From contig CM039502.1 in NCBI GenBank assembly GCA_022432975.1, positions 70,152,848 to 70,216,847 on the forward strand: a stretch of 64,000 nt of DNA, written 5' to 3'. Below the pieces are notes generated by a model. That model did no database searches and was not told the origin of the DNA. It worked only from the letters and a program-made list of their open reading frames with translations. Shown piece by piece: positions 1 to 12,048 of the stretch (position 1 is its first letter; every line of letters begins with the position of its first letter). Source of the DNA: Begonia masoniana. Its lineage: Eukaryota > Streptophyta > Magnoliopsida > Cucurbitales > Begoniaceae. The translations under genes and the position numbers were made by a program.

Positions 1-1217
1 AATCTATTTTATCGATTTAATAGATCAAGTTCTAAGTCACATAAGAATCGGTGATTTCTCAAAACTTTTATTTCTTATTTTACAATATTTATCCATCGAA
101 GTGTTGAATGAAAACTAAATATTACTCTTGTTGCTTTACGTAGAAAAATAGCTCAAGATCATGATAGTCTTGTAAGCAAGTAAATGGAAAGAATAGATCA
201 CCTACCACTCCTTACTCAAGTCACTTTTCATAACTAATCATATCACTCCTCCAATTTAATTAAGATTAATATTTTTAATGAAAATAACAAATGATCCTTC
301 TCATTTCAAATAGTCATTTACACCCCACGCCATTTGATTCGGCTTAGTTTTGGGGCAAACCGACCAGAAGCTATGTTTTTAGTTATGAAAAATCTAAATT
401 GAAATCGAATCAAGACAAGAATGGAACTAAATGGAACCGGTATTTTCGGTTCCAATTTGATTCATAAATTCAAAATTTCTATACAATTAGATCATTCAAA
501 AATCAAAATTAGATGCTCTTCTTACAATCGATGTTTATTTTTTCCATCCTATACACAAGTAATTGCCACGTAACATATATCAAATAAAACACAATAAGAG
601 TACATCATTAATCCAAACCATTAATGTATAAGACCAATACATAGTCCAACAAATCTATCTATTAAGACCATTAGTTAATCCACTAACGTCCATTCAATGA
701 ACCAAGTCCATTACCTTTAACAAAATTATCATTTTAACACCATTAGTCCAAACAACATGCAGTCAAAGAAACGAATGAAGATCTAACATAATCTAATAGA
801 AAAATCCATTAACACCAGTAATCCAATCATTATGCAATCCAGCAATATCTAATAATTCGTCTAAGTCAATCAGCATATATTAAACCTCTAATCCAATCAA
901 TAAATATTCAATTCTTAGACATTAAAATCAAAACAAATATACTTTCAAGTTTGACTGATATTGATCACTTAGAAGCATATGAAGAGAAGTGAGCATTGTC
1001 ACTGACGTTAAGACTTCGTCCCCGATCTCCTCAAAAATCAGGATATCGATAAGGATTTTTCCAATTGGAGACGATATCCACGCAATATATTGACCAAACT
1101 ATGATATCATTATATTACATCATTCAAATATCTTAAATTAGGATCTAACTTCACGTAATCCCAACAAACTTTACCATGTTTAAGTCCAAATAAACTTTTA
1201 TTTTTAATTATTGTGTA
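1..1217. other. AT-rich intergenic DNA
   Basis: No coding region, RNA gene or clear repeat is visible. The stretch is AT-rich with scattered short homopolymers and no open frame of note. It forms the left flank of the hAT-type insertion that follows. Confidence 0.6.
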
Positions 1218-1225
1218 CCAATCAT

Positions 1226-2273
1226 TAGGGGTGGGCAGAACCGGACCGGAACCGGTGGACCAGACTGGACCGTCGGTTCGGTCCGGTTCTTTGGGCGGTT
1301 TTTGATTTATGGGACTGGTTCCCGGTTCCCACACCAATGGGACCGGAACCGCGGTCCACGGTCTCGGTTCTGTTGATCACAGAACAGGGAACCGTGAGAA
1401 TACCGACTATTCCCTGAATCCCTGTTGGCTTGCTTTAGAAATTAGAAATTCAATTCAATTCAGCAATTTTCCCGACAGGCGACTCCAACTCCGACTCCCG
1501 CGAGGCGCGAACGCGAACCTCATCCTTCCGACTTTGAAGTCTGAAGTTCCCGACTCCCATCTCTCTCTCTCTCAAATCTGTCTGACCTTCCCGACTTTTG
1601 TCTCTCTCTCCAGTCTCTACTTCAAGTTCAGGAGCCCTAAAATTGGAGGTGGAGTGGACCGCGGTTCAAATTTACAAAAATTTCCCTCAATTTTCAGGTC
1701 CAAAGAAGTGCAGAAGACCCATCGGTGTTAGTCGCAGTTTACGAAGGAGAACACAATCACACAAACAGAAGCAGGGACAAATTTTCTTTACCGCCAAATC
1801 TGAGTGAGAGATCTGAGTTCCCTTCTATTCCGCCATTGACGAGACCTTCAACGAGAAGAGATTATTTCCACTCCGAGCAGCTTGGATTTGTTCAGACGTG
1901 AACGAAAATGGAACCCCGAAAGCAATCCCGCTCAGGCTGCTCCGTCCAACAAATCGCCTCTTTCCTAAGGATCCCATTTTCACAGCTGCAATTGCGTAGG
2001 CCATTAAAGGCCATTATATATATAGGAGGTCTGAAGTGCCCTGATTGTGTTTTTTGCATTTTGCAATTAAAAAAAAATAAAAAATAAAAATAAACAAACA
2101 TTCGGGAGGAACCGGTACCGAACCGGGAACCGGACCGTATTTCGGTCCAGTTCCCGGTTCGGTGCCGGTTCCTCATGGGACCGGTTCCGGTCCTAAAAAA
2201 TAAAATCCCGAAATGACCGGTCCGGTCCGGTTCCAAGCGAGAACCGGACCGGACCGGACCGTGCCCACCCCTA
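1226..2273. mobile_element. Non-autonomous hAT-superfamily DNA transposon
   Basis: Seen: the ends are inverted, TAGGGGTGGGC on the left and GCCCACCCCTA on the right. The element is bounded by a perfect 8-bp target duplication, CCAATCAT (1218-1225 and 2274-2281). Both subterminal regions are packed with GGACCGG/GAACCGG motifs in the two orientations, the layout expected of clustered transposase-binding sites. Known: 8-bp duplications and short TIRs of this kind are hallmarks of hAT elements. The 1048-bp interior encodes no transposase; it holds a CT-rich, moderately GC-rich stretch (about 1480-1900) that may derive from the 5' leader of an autonomous parent. It is related in TIR sequence to the elements at 60511-62093 and 54311-58133. 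Mobilisation in trans is an inference. Confidence 0.93.
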
Positions 2274-2281
2274 CCAATCAT

Positions 2282-2914
2282 CAATTATATGATTTTATTT
2301 AAAATTATACATTAACACAAACAAGATGTTACTTGCAACATAATGCAAATCCAACTTACTTATAACACTTGGGCCACTAAGAAATAGTTTATATTTTAAT
2401 CCTTCTTATTTATCAATTAATTTCACTTCCAATCATACATATTTACTAGCTCATACATTACATTTACATCGTTCATGCATGTGCAAATTCTTCTAACCAT
2501 TACAACTGAGCAGCAATGGAGCATTGATGAGTGACAAACAGAACAAAGAGATCAACATGAGCGAATTGGAAATCAACAATAGATTGAAAATCAGAAAGGG
2601 ATTAAAACTTAGGAAATTAGAACATAATAGAAACTAGAAGGCAACACACACTCGTCGGTGTTGAGAACAACTCTAAGTCTCTGAGATACGATCGGAAGAA
2701 TAAGCATATCTCAACAGTCATGGTTGGACTACAACCAGGCTTGTGAACGCGGTTAAAGATAGAAGTTATTGAAGATTAAAGAATTAGGGGAAGAATTACA
2801 AAGTAAGAAGAAGATGAAATTCAGGGAATGAGAAGGTATAGAAGAGAGAGAGTAAAGAGAAGGTAAAAAGGAAAACTAATAACACTGTTCTCTCTCTCAT
2901 TCACCCACCTAATG
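2282..2914. other. Intergenic DNA between hAT element and solo LTR
   Basis: AT-rich sequence with no recognisable gene or repeat. It ends in the TTATT target duplication (2915-2919) of the next insertion. Confidence 0.5.
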
Positions 2915-3754
2915 TTATTTGTAACACCCAAAAATTTTCTATAACGTACGTAGCCCTTAGATTATACGATTAAGGGGGTTTAACATATATTCTAGAGTTT
3001 TGCTTAGCAATTAGTTAGAAAGTACAAGTTGTAGAGAAAAAAATTCTAGAGTTGGAAGGAATTAGTGTTATTGTTGTTTAAAATATAAACAATGAAATGT
3101 TAAGTGAGAGGGGAAAAAAATGATGCATCACGTTGAGAGAAAATAAGGAAGAGAATTGAGTGGTTTAATTTACAAATTTAAAAAGTTGGTGGTTAAAAAT
3201 TAAAATAAGAAAATGGAGTTTAAATTTAGTAAGGTGAGGGAGGTAAATGGCAAAAGCTAGCCTTCTCTTCTTCTTCTTCCATCGTGAACCCTAGAGCTCC
3301 TCCATTGCTGAGCTCTCTTACCTTCTTTCCATCAAGATTAGCAAGATTTTTTAGGTAAGTTTTAATGGGTTTTGAGATTGATGCATCTTAGTGGAAGTTT
3401 TTGGTGTTTTAGGTGTGTTTTGAGTGAGTTTTGATGAAGTTTGGAAACCCCAATGGGAACCTCCAACAATTCCTTTTCTTGGTGATTTTTCTTCCTAATT
3501 TTGATGGTTTAAACATTAGATAGGTTAGTTTAGTTTGTTTAGATAGTTAGATTAGAGAATTAATGGAAGTTAGTAAAAAACCGATTTTGGTACTTTAGGT
3601 CTCCGATTCTATTTTTGTGTAATCCGATCGGCCATGTTATTTGGTTGCTAAATTTGATTGTTTCTATGGATAGTAGATGTGTAGAGGTTTACAGAATGGG
3701 ATGGATCGTTGAAATCCGTTGAGAAACGAGTGAGTTATGGCCATTGAAGTTTTG

Positions 3755-4250
3755 TTTGGTTGTTTGGTTGTTTGGTTGTTTGGTTGTTTGGTTGTTTGGT
3801 TGTTTGGTTGTTTGGTTGTTTGGTTGTTTGGTTGTTTGGTTGTTTGGTTGTTTGGTTGTTTGGTTGTTTGGTTGTTTGGTTGTTTGGTTGTTTGGTTGTT
3901 TGGTTGTTTGGTTGTTTGGTTGTTTGGTTGTTTGGTTGTTTGGTTGTTTGGTTGTTTGGTTGTTTGGTTGTTTGGTTGTTTGGTTGTTTGGTTGTTTGGT
4001 TGTTTGGTTGTTTGGTTGTTTGGTTGTTTGGTTGTTTGGTTGTTTGGTTGTTTGGTTGTTTGGTTGTTTGGTTGTTTGGTTGTTTGGTTGTTTGGTTGTT
4101 TGGTTGTTTGGTTGTTTGGTTGTTTGGTTGTTTGGTTGTTTGGTTGTTTGGTTGTTTGGTTGTTTGGTTGTTTGGTTGTTTGGTTGTTTGGTTGTTTGGT
4201 TGTTTGGTTGTTTGGTTGTTTGGTTGTTTGGTTGTTTGGTTGTTTGGTTG
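3755..4250. repeat. Perfect 8-bp tandem array, TTTGGTTG x62
   Basis: I read 62 consecutive identical TTTGGTTG units, followed by a slightly broken tail to about 4268. The array sits in LTR H where sister LTRs carry a block with a GGTAAGT motif and GGGCCTACACC; that block is missing here. Both strands are open in several frames only because the repeat lacks stop codons, so the long translations across it are not genes. The seed was probably GTTTTGTTTGGTTG at the left edge. Confidence 0.97.
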
Positions 4251-4820
4251 TGTTGTTTGGTTGTTTTTGTTTATTTTGTGGTTGAGCATTGTATTGACAT
4301 GCATCATTGTTTTCAAACTACGAAAATACGAGTTTTGAGCATGATTTGAAATGTGAGCGTGAAACGTAAAAAGATAAGAAGTGATGTAACTTAGTCTCGA
4401 CTAGAGCTGCCTTGTCGGGAATTAGTTAATGCCATTAGTAAGTTTACGAGGATATGTGTAGATAATAAAAAGTAGTCTAGAGGTAGACTGCGATTGAGTG
4501 TTTAGATGGGGGCAAGGTGGTGACTGTGGAACCTGATTGATCTTGTAAGAGTGTTTGTACTAATCGATATCGATTATAGAAATATGGGAATTCGATTTAG
4601 AGTTGAAGAGCCATTACGCTTTGAGGCATTAAGAGGAATGAGGATAGATGTAAAGTGACACTCAGGTCATAAAACTGGTGGATTGCTTGGGATTTGGGCA
4701 CCGTTTTAGAGATTTAGAGTAATACGCGCTATGCGCTAAGTTATAAGGTATGGTGAGTTGGAGTGAGGGAGTACCATTGTAGAAATGTAACTGGTAGGAG
4801 ACTGGGCGAATTGGAAGAGC

Positions 4821-5190
4821 AAATTGGAGTAGATTTAGGTATTAAACTTTGGAGAGCATTCCGAGAGAAATTAGATATTTGTATTAGTGTTGAAAAAGAA
4901 CTTGGAAAAGATTTAGTAGTGTGCGAATTTGGTGAATAACGTAGGCTGGAGCTGATAAGTTTAAATGGATAAGCTTAAGCATAAGATGTAAGTTAGAACT
5001 CGAGTAAATTGGAGTAGATTTAGGTATTAAACTTTGGAGAGCATTCCGAGAGAAATTAGATATTTGTATTAGTGTTGAAAAAGAACTTGGAAAAGATTTA
5101 GTAGTGTGCGAATTTGGTGAATAATGTAGGCTGGAGCTGATAAGTTTAAATGGATAAGCTTAAGCATAAGATGTAAGTTAGAACTCGAGT
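4821..5190. repeat. 185-bp direct tandem duplication
   Basis: Copies 4821-5005 and 5006-5190 abut exactly; I saw one base difference (AATAACG versus AATAATG). It lies in the decayed interior of element G and must be much younger than that interior's decay. Confidence 0.95.
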
Positions 5191-6817
5191 GCTATTAGAT
5201 CTTGGGTAAGGAAAATTGAGCAATTTAGAGAATAACGGATAAGAAGGAAAGAAAGGTCTCACACAGAGATTTTATGAGTAAACTCAAGGGAGGTTAGAAT
5301 CTGAGGTCTATACCTTAAGTATCTAGTAGTGTATGATTGGAAGGAATTATAGAGTTTCAAATGAGAGAAACGGGAACTTGCACGAAAAGCGTTCGACTCG
5401 TATGTAACGAAGTCGAAACTGCCGATGTCGTAAATAGATTAGGTTAGAGTTGATAAGCTTAAGAGTTGGCGAGCTTAAGAGTGAGATGGAAATGAGAAGT
5501 CGAGTATTAGTAGAGGATGAATAAGAAAATAGAGGTTAGGAGATGTAAGCTAGAAGAACGATTTGATTATATCCTAGATTTTGGACGGACATAGGAAAGA
5601 GAGAATTGATGAGATGAGTTAGATATGAGAGAGAGTTAGGATAAGAGAGTTAGCCATTAGAAATTGAGTATAGGTGAGGATTGACTAAGTTAAAGTTACT
5701 AAATGTGTAAGAGTACATAGTTATGAAAGTTAGACTAAATTATGCATTTGAATTATGTTATTGAGTGAAGAATGGGTGAAGAGTGAGAAATGAGGTAATT
5801 TAGATTTAAGGGTTTGATAGCGTTAAATGATGACTGAGGTAGAAGTTGGACAAATTCAGCGTGGCGAAAATAAGTATGAGAACTCATATAGTACTTTGGG
5901 AGACTAGTGATAGATTTATGTAATGAAAGTTGGAGTACGAGGATGGCGTTTGAAAAATGATAAGAAAATATTGTGATTGTTCAAGGTAAATAGGTACAAG
6001 AGGTTGAAGTGATAAGTTCGAAATGGAAGAGTGAAATAGAGAGGAAGTTTAAATTGAGGACTTAGGATAAGAAGTTTACTCGGTAGATTTTAGTGTTACG
6101 TGATTGAGAATACCTTAAGGGTTGAAATAAGTTAGGTACGTGTTTGATAGACACGGAATAGTGAAGTGAAGAATTAGTTGAACTGAGCCAGAGAAAAGTT
6201 AGAGTTGAGAATTTAAAGAGTATAAATGATAAGTGCTAGGTGAAGTCAAAACTTGGAGATGTAGGAATTAGGATTACTCGATAGATGAAAAAGGATGGGT
6301 AGCAGTAGGAGCTGTCAGTGAAGAAGGAGTTATGAAAGTTTCTTTTCGTGAGTAATTGCGTTGAAGTGAAGTGGTGGTATGCCATTTAGAATATTGGGTG
6401 AAAGTGAGAAGGGATTAGTTAGACCTAAAACTTTGAGAGTATTTGGTTGGTAATGATTGAGATAGCTTAGAGGTTTGAAGTAGTTATGGAAGTAGTTCGA
6501 TAGACACTAGATTAGAAAAGTCAATGACTAGGTGAACTTAGTTAGGGAGAAGCTAAAGAAAAGCTAAAATTAAAAATGTAGTCGGAGAGATTTAAGGGTC
6601 TAAGTGATTAGTAGATGTATGAGTAGGTGAGCTATGAAGAGAATAGTTAGGGAATTTAAACCTTTGGAGATGCAGAGAATTATCAGTACCAGTCGGAAGC
6701 TTGAGGTTGTAGTGTAGTTGGGATTTAACATGACAACCTAAAAGTATAGAGGTTAGAGTTGGAGTAAATAAGTTGAGGAATAACTACACAAAAAAATTTG
6801 AGGACAAAATTTTTTGT

Positions 6818-6830
6818 AAGGAGGGTGGAT
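6818..6830 (+). promoter_or_regulatory. Polypurine tract of gypsy element G
   Basis: AAGGAGGGTGGAT lies immediately before the TG of the 3' LTR, preceded by a GAGGACAAAATTTT box. This arrangement is standard for plant Ty3/gypsy elements, where the tract primes plus-strand DNA synthesis. Confidence 0.85.
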
Positions 6831-9231
6831 TGTAACACCTAGGAAATTCGAGTAACGTATTTATGCCTGGGATTAAATGGTTAGGATAGTTTAATGTTAA
6901 GTAATTAAGGGTCTAAAGTAAAGCAAAGAGAAGGGAAGAGTTTTGACAAGTCAAATTAAAAAAGAAATTGTTGAAAAGTCAAAAGCATAAGTGGACCAAT
7001 AAGGAAAAAAAAACAACTAGGAATTTAAATGAAATAAATGAATGGAAGAAGTGGTTAATGGTGGCAGCCACGTTGGAAGAGGAAAAAGAGAGGTTGATTG
7101 GCAATTTTAAAGAAAATGAGTGGTGAAAAGGAAAAAGTGGAAAGTTGATTTTATAAAAATAATGAATTAAGTGTTAAAATGGCAAAAACACCTTTTCTTC
7201 CCTCCATTCTCCACGATTTTTGCAGCAGCCATAGCTAGGGCATTTTCATCTCTTTTTCAATTTTTAGCAAGGTGTTTCAAGGTAAAATGAAGTGGGTTTT
7301 TAATTTTATACATATAGGTGTAGTTTGTTAGTGTTTTTATGTGTTTTTGGTGGAGATTGTGTAGGGTTTGAAAACCCTAGTTTATGAACTCCGAAATTTC
7401 CATTCCTTTGGCTAGTGCTCTCCCTCTTTTGATCTTTTAATCCTTAGAGATGATAGTTTAGGTTGTTTGGGTGGTTAGATTAAGGATTGGAAGAAAGTTA
7501 CACAAAAATCGGTTTTATACAATATGTGCACCGATTCTGTTTCTGCCTTTTTGGTTCTGCCAAGTGATTTATTTGGTTGATTTGAGTGTTTCAATGGATA
7601 GTAGACGTGTAGAGGTTTACGGATTGGGGTGGCACGTCAAAATCTGGTGAGAAACGAGAAAGATATGGTCGTTTGAAGTTGTACGGTAGAAAATGTGAGG
7701 AAAATCGGGTTTTAGAGTTTTGTTGTGAATTAGGTTGATTTGTTTATAGTTTTGGCTTAGTTAATGCTTAGAATTTCCTAGAATGATGACTAAGTTAATT
7801 CTTCCTATTTGTTAGGTTGACGAGCGAACATTTAGTGTAGTTGGAGTAACCGAGCACGAGCAGGAAGCCAGGTAAGTAGTGGGTGCTATTCTTTCGCCTT
7901 CGGGCCTACACCATAGAACGGTAGGGTTTATTTATTATTGCTTTGCTTCGTGTTGAGTTGAGTTATTGGTTTTGCTTCGGGTTGTGTTGAGTTGTTGTGT
8001 GATGTGGTGTGGTGTTGCATATCGTTGAAACATGCATCATAATGTATAGCTGCATTGTTTGTTGTTGTGTGTTAGTCGTTGTGAGGGTGAATGATAGTTG
8101 GTTAAAGAGTAAGGCATCCTTTTTGGGTGCGGGCAACTAAGGCACCTTTCGGTGCAAGCAACTAAGGCACCTTTCGGTGCAGACAACTAAGGTATCCTTT
8201 TTGGGTGCGGGCAACTAAGGCACCTATTGGTGCAGGCAACTAAGGCACCTTTCGGTGCAGGCAATAAGGCACCTTTAGGTGCAGGCAATAAGGTATCTTT
8301 TGATGCAGTCAACTAAGGCATCTATCGATGTAGGCAAATCTTAAGGCATCTATCGATGCAGGCAGTTTTGTTCGTGTTGTGTTGTGTTGTTGTGTCGTGT
8401 GGTGATGTGTTGTTGTGTTGCTGTGTTGTGTGGTGTTGTGTTGTTGTATTGTGTTGTTGGGTTGTATTGTAGGGTTGTGTGTGAGGGTGTGTGTGTAGTG
8501 TGCATTGTATTTTTATATGCATTATTCCCTACTTACTAAGCATTAGGTTTACGTTTTGTGTTCTATGATGTAGGTGACGAGGTATATACTGGTAAGCTAG
8601 ATGAATGAGCCAGGATTTGGCGGCAGTCGGTGGCACACGGGGCACGCCGGTGCGGGCAATTGTCGGGGCGCCTCGACCATGGTCTTCGGGGGATGTGGGG
8701 CTTTGTATTTTGGTAGCTTATTGTAGATTGCTGTTTATGGAAATAATGGGAGTACATAACTCTTTTTGGTTGATGTTTGGAAAATTATAGTTAAGTTAAG
8801 GGCGATGTGTCGCTCTATACTGTGGATTTTCTTCACTTAGGGATGTTAGCATTATAGTTTCCCTCTTTACTACTATTTGGAGATTTCGTGGATAGTTGAG
8901 TGGATAGTTGAGTAAGAGTATTCTGGATCTGGTTGAGAATTGATTCGTTTGCAGGTACCTAGCATTTTGGAGGCGCCATTTTCAGGCGTTACTTTGTCGA
9001 AATTTTCGGGGAGGACGCCAGTGGTACTTAACGGTTAGGATTAAGGAAAATTAGTGAGTCTAGGCAGCTATGTATGACATAATAGAGCTTCAGGAGACTT
9101 AGCTTAAATTCCACTGGGTCAGTTAATTTTTATGTTTTGCGGTGTATAAAAATTATTTTAAACGTTGTTTTCATCAGAGTTAGAGTGAGCCAAGTAGCGC
9201 ACCGAGCCAGGATGGGTTCGGGGGCGTTACA
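6831..9231 (+). repeat. 3' LTR of gypsy element G
   Basis: 2401-bp LTR from TGTAACACC to GGGGCGTTACA, directly after a polypurine tract. It contains a GGTAAGT motif (near 7870), the CTTCGGGCCTACACC block (near 7898), an array of short hairpins (8113-8365), a G/T-rich TGTTGTG stretch (about 8370-8490) and the conserved 3' part (8520-9231). Small ORFs within it are not conserved as genes in the sister LTRs. Confidence 0.88.
8113..8365. repeat. Array of ten small hairpins with covarying stems
   Basis: Ten units of about 25 bp, each a 5-6 bp stem with a 4-5 nt loop followed by a spacer like AGGCAACTAAG. Stem types are GCACC/GGTGC (loops TTTC, TATT, TTTA), GCATCC/GGGTGC (loop TTTTT) and GCATC/GATGC (loop TATC). 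Changes in one arm are matched in the other, counting G-T pairs. It lies where sister LTRs carry other repeats: an 82-bp unit in D and a roughly 72-bp unit in F. Confidence 0.85.
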
Positions 9232-10213
9232 ATTAGTGCTCGGGTGTAGCACCCCGAGAGAGCTCCTACGAGAGACGTACCATTGAAAATACGTAAGTGT
9301 CGTGGTATAAAAGCCTCGATGATCGATGTGGGAGAAGATCGTGATGGCCGTCTAATGGGCGGGGCCCGGATGTGTGCCTTCGATCTTGCTCTGCTGGGTC
9401 AAGGTGTGGTCGTCCAATGAGCGGGGCTCGGATGTGTGCCTACTTGATCCACAACGAAAAGTGAAAGATTAATAAAACGAAAACGAAACAAGAACAACAG
9501 AGCGAGTATAAACTGCATGTGTTAAGGGTTGAGTGTGCATTGTGTTTTTACATTCATTATTCCCTACTTGCAAAACATTAGGCTTACGTTTTGTGTTCTA
9601 TGGTGTAGGTGACGATGAGATACCAGGTGAGCTAGTTGCAGGGAGGCCAGGGTTAGGACGCAGTCAGCTACGTACGTGGCATGCCAATGCGGGTATTTGT
9701 CGGGACGCCTTGACCATGAAGTTGCTGGGAGCTGTGGTAGTGGGTAATTTTGTTGGGATTTTGGTTTTGTACAGGATGTTGGCTTTATAAAACCTTTTTG
9801 GGTGTTTGGTTTGAATATATGGTAAACGTTGTTTCAGGATTTTGGTTTAGAAAATTTAACCGTTATGCTGCTCATTTTTTTAATAAAAGAAACGATGTTT
9901 AGTTTTTACAAACTTTTATGTTTCTGTTTATGGGTGTAAGTCAGGTTTTAGGGGTTTTAATGTGTCTAGAAATTCAAAATACTGGAAGATGAAGCTTGAG
10001 GGTTTTTAGGTGAAATATTGATGAAAGAAGTAAAGAAAATTGGAAAAGGGAAGAATCGGTCGAAGTTTGTGTGATGATGTCGACTGATTAGTGCTGAAAT
10101 CAGTCGAAGTTCGTGTGATGATGTCGACTGATTAGGGTTGAAATCGGTCAAAGTTGGTATGGTGATGTCAGTCCCCTGGCGATATCGACTCCTGGTAATG
10201 ACAGTCCCCTGGC

Positions 10214-11733
10214 GATATCGACCCCTGGAGATATCGACCCCTGGAGATATCGACCCCTGGAGATATCGACCCCTGGAGATATCGACCCCTGGAGATATCG
10301 ACCCCTGGAGATATCGACCCCTGGAGATATCGACCCCTGGAGATATCGACCCCTGGAGATATCGACCCCTGGAGATATCGACCCCTGGAGATATCGACCC
10401 CTGGAGATATCGACCCCTGGAGATATCGACCCCTGGAGATATCGACCCCTGGAGATATCGACCCCTGGAGATATCGACCCCTGGAGATATCGACCCCTGG
10501 AGATATCGACCCCTGGAGATATCGACCCCTGGAGATATCGACCCCTGGAGATATCGACCCCTGGAGATATCGACCCCTGGAGATATCGACCCCTGGAGAT
10601 ATCGACCCCTGGAGATATCGACCCCTGGAGATATCGACCCCTGGAGATATCGACCCCTGGAGATATCGACCCCTGGAGATATCGACCCCTGGAGATATCG
10701 ACCCCTGGAGATATCGACCCCTGGAGATATCGACCCCTGGAGATATCGACCCCTGGAGATATCGACCCCTGGAGATATCGACCCCTGGAGATATCGACCC
10801 CTGGAGATATCGACCCCTGGAGATATCGACCCCTGGAGATATCGACCCCTGGAGATATCGACCCCTGGAGATATCGACCCCTGGAGATATCGACCCCTGG
10901 AGATATCGACCCCTGGAGATATCGACCCCTGGAGATATCGACCCCTGGAGATATCGACCCCTGGAGATATCGACCCCTGGAGATATCGACCCCTGGAGAT
11001 ATCGACCCCTGGAGATATCGACCCCTGGAGATATCGACCCCTGGAGATATCGACCCCTGGAGATATCGACCCCTGGAGATATCGACCCCTGGAGATATCG
11101 ACCCCTGGAGATATCGACCCCTGGAGATATCGACCCCTGGAGATATCGACCCCTGGAGATATCGACCCCTGGAGATATCGACCCCTGGAGATATCGACCC
11201 CTGGAGATATCGACCCCTGGAGATATCGACCCCTGGAGATATCGACCCCTGGAGATATCGACCCCTGGAGATATCGACCCCTGGAGATATCGACCCCTGG
11301 AGATATCGACCCCTGGAGATATCGACCCCTGGAGATATCGACCCCTGGCGATATCGACCCCTGATAATGTCGTCCCCTGGCGATATCGACCACTGATGAT
11401 GTCGTCCCCTGGTGATATCGACCCCTAGAGATATCGACCCCTGGAGATATTGACCCCTGGAGATATCGACCCCTGGAGATATCGACCCCTGGAGATATCG
11501 ACCCCTGGAGATATCGACCCCTGGAGATATCGACCCCTGGAGATATCGACCCCTGGAGATATCGACCCCTGGAGATATCGACCCCTGGAGATATCGACCC
11601 CTGGAGATATCGACCCCTGGAGATATCGACCCCTGGAGATATCGACCCCTGGAGATATCGACCCCTGGAGATATCGACCCCTGGAGATATCGACCCCTGG
11701 AGATATCTGCCCCTAGCGATATCGACCCCTGAG
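10214..11733. repeat. 16-bp tandem array, GATATCGACCCCTGGA, 95 in-phase units
   Basis: Units 1-71 (10214-11349) are almost identical. Four diverged units (11350-11413) alternate GATATCGACC(C/A)CTGAT with (A/G)ATGTCGTCCCCTGG. Twenty more units follow (11414-11733). Diverged relatives also lie just left of the array (about 10164-10213). The period stays at 16 bp throughout, so translations repeat every 48 bp and give the long but meaningless ORFs on both strands. The array is part of LTR H. Confidence 0.96.
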
Positions 11734-12048
11734 TTGACCAGATTATCGGGGTGTCAACCTCTGAGGCTGTTAAGCCGTGATATATGTCGACCGTTTTTTC
11801 CAAATGTCGACTGAAACCCTACTCCATTGTTTTTTTAATTTTCTTTTTCGGATATGTTTAACCCGACTCTTTCCGGCGCATGTTATACGTATTTTACGAA
11901 TGTTTTTCAAACATTTTTAAGTTTTCGAAAAACCCAAAAAATCGAGTCAAAATTTTATCAAAAATTTATTTAATCTTATTTTAATAGGTTGTATGAGTGA
12001 GCAAAGTAGCGCACCGAACCAGGGTAGGTTCGGAGGTGTTACATTATT

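Larger units (their letters stand above)
4426..9231 (+). mobile_element. 5'-truncated Ty3/gypsy element (G): decayed interior plus 3' LTR
   Basis: Seen: the interior 4426-6830 is purine-rich and full of stops, with no protein domain I can recognise. It ends in a polypurine tract and is followed by a complete LTR, 6831-9231 (TGTAACACC...GGGGCGTTACA). The sequence ATTAG follows the 3' end (9232-9236) and also occurs at 4421-4425 where LTR H breaks off, which fits a target duplication. However, 4426 does not look like an LTR start, so the 5' LTR and much of gag-pol appear to be deleted. The LTR is related to H, D and F. Confidence 0.72.
2920..12043 (+). mobile_element. Solo LTR (H) of a Ty3/gypsy-type element, split by a nested element
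   Basis: Seen: the left end starts TGTAACACCC, the right end finishes GGTGTTACA, and both flanks carry TTATT (2915-2919, 12044-12048). The LTR proper is 2920-4425 plus 9232-12043. It shares modules with LTRs D (27902-30583) and G (6831-9231): the 'dated' block before the array near 3480-3745, the ATGCATCATTG block near 4300, the TTCCCTACTTGC...GGCTTACGTTTTGTG block near 9560, and the terminal AAGTAGCGCACCGA motif near 12003. Two tandem arrays inflate it (3755-4250 and 10214-11733). No PBS or internal region belongs to it, so I call it a solo LTR. A full element with very diverged LTRs is less likely, because the right-hand part (9232 on) continues the LTR exactly where the left part stops. 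Confidence 0.75.

Noticed and set aside
3735..4349. Frames of 182-201 codons over the TTTGGTTG array
   Set aside because: Same reason: a stop-free microsatellite on both strands.
4421..9236. Element G as a full-length insertion with ATTAG duplication
   Set aside because: The left boundary is not an LTR start. ATTAG also recurs at 4434-4438, so the left copy may be chance; I kept it as a 5'-truncated element.
9966..11803. Long open frames of 408-551 codons on both strands
   Set aside because: They are translations of the 16-bp array. A 16-bp unit lacking stops is open in every frame; no start context, domain or conservation supports a gene.
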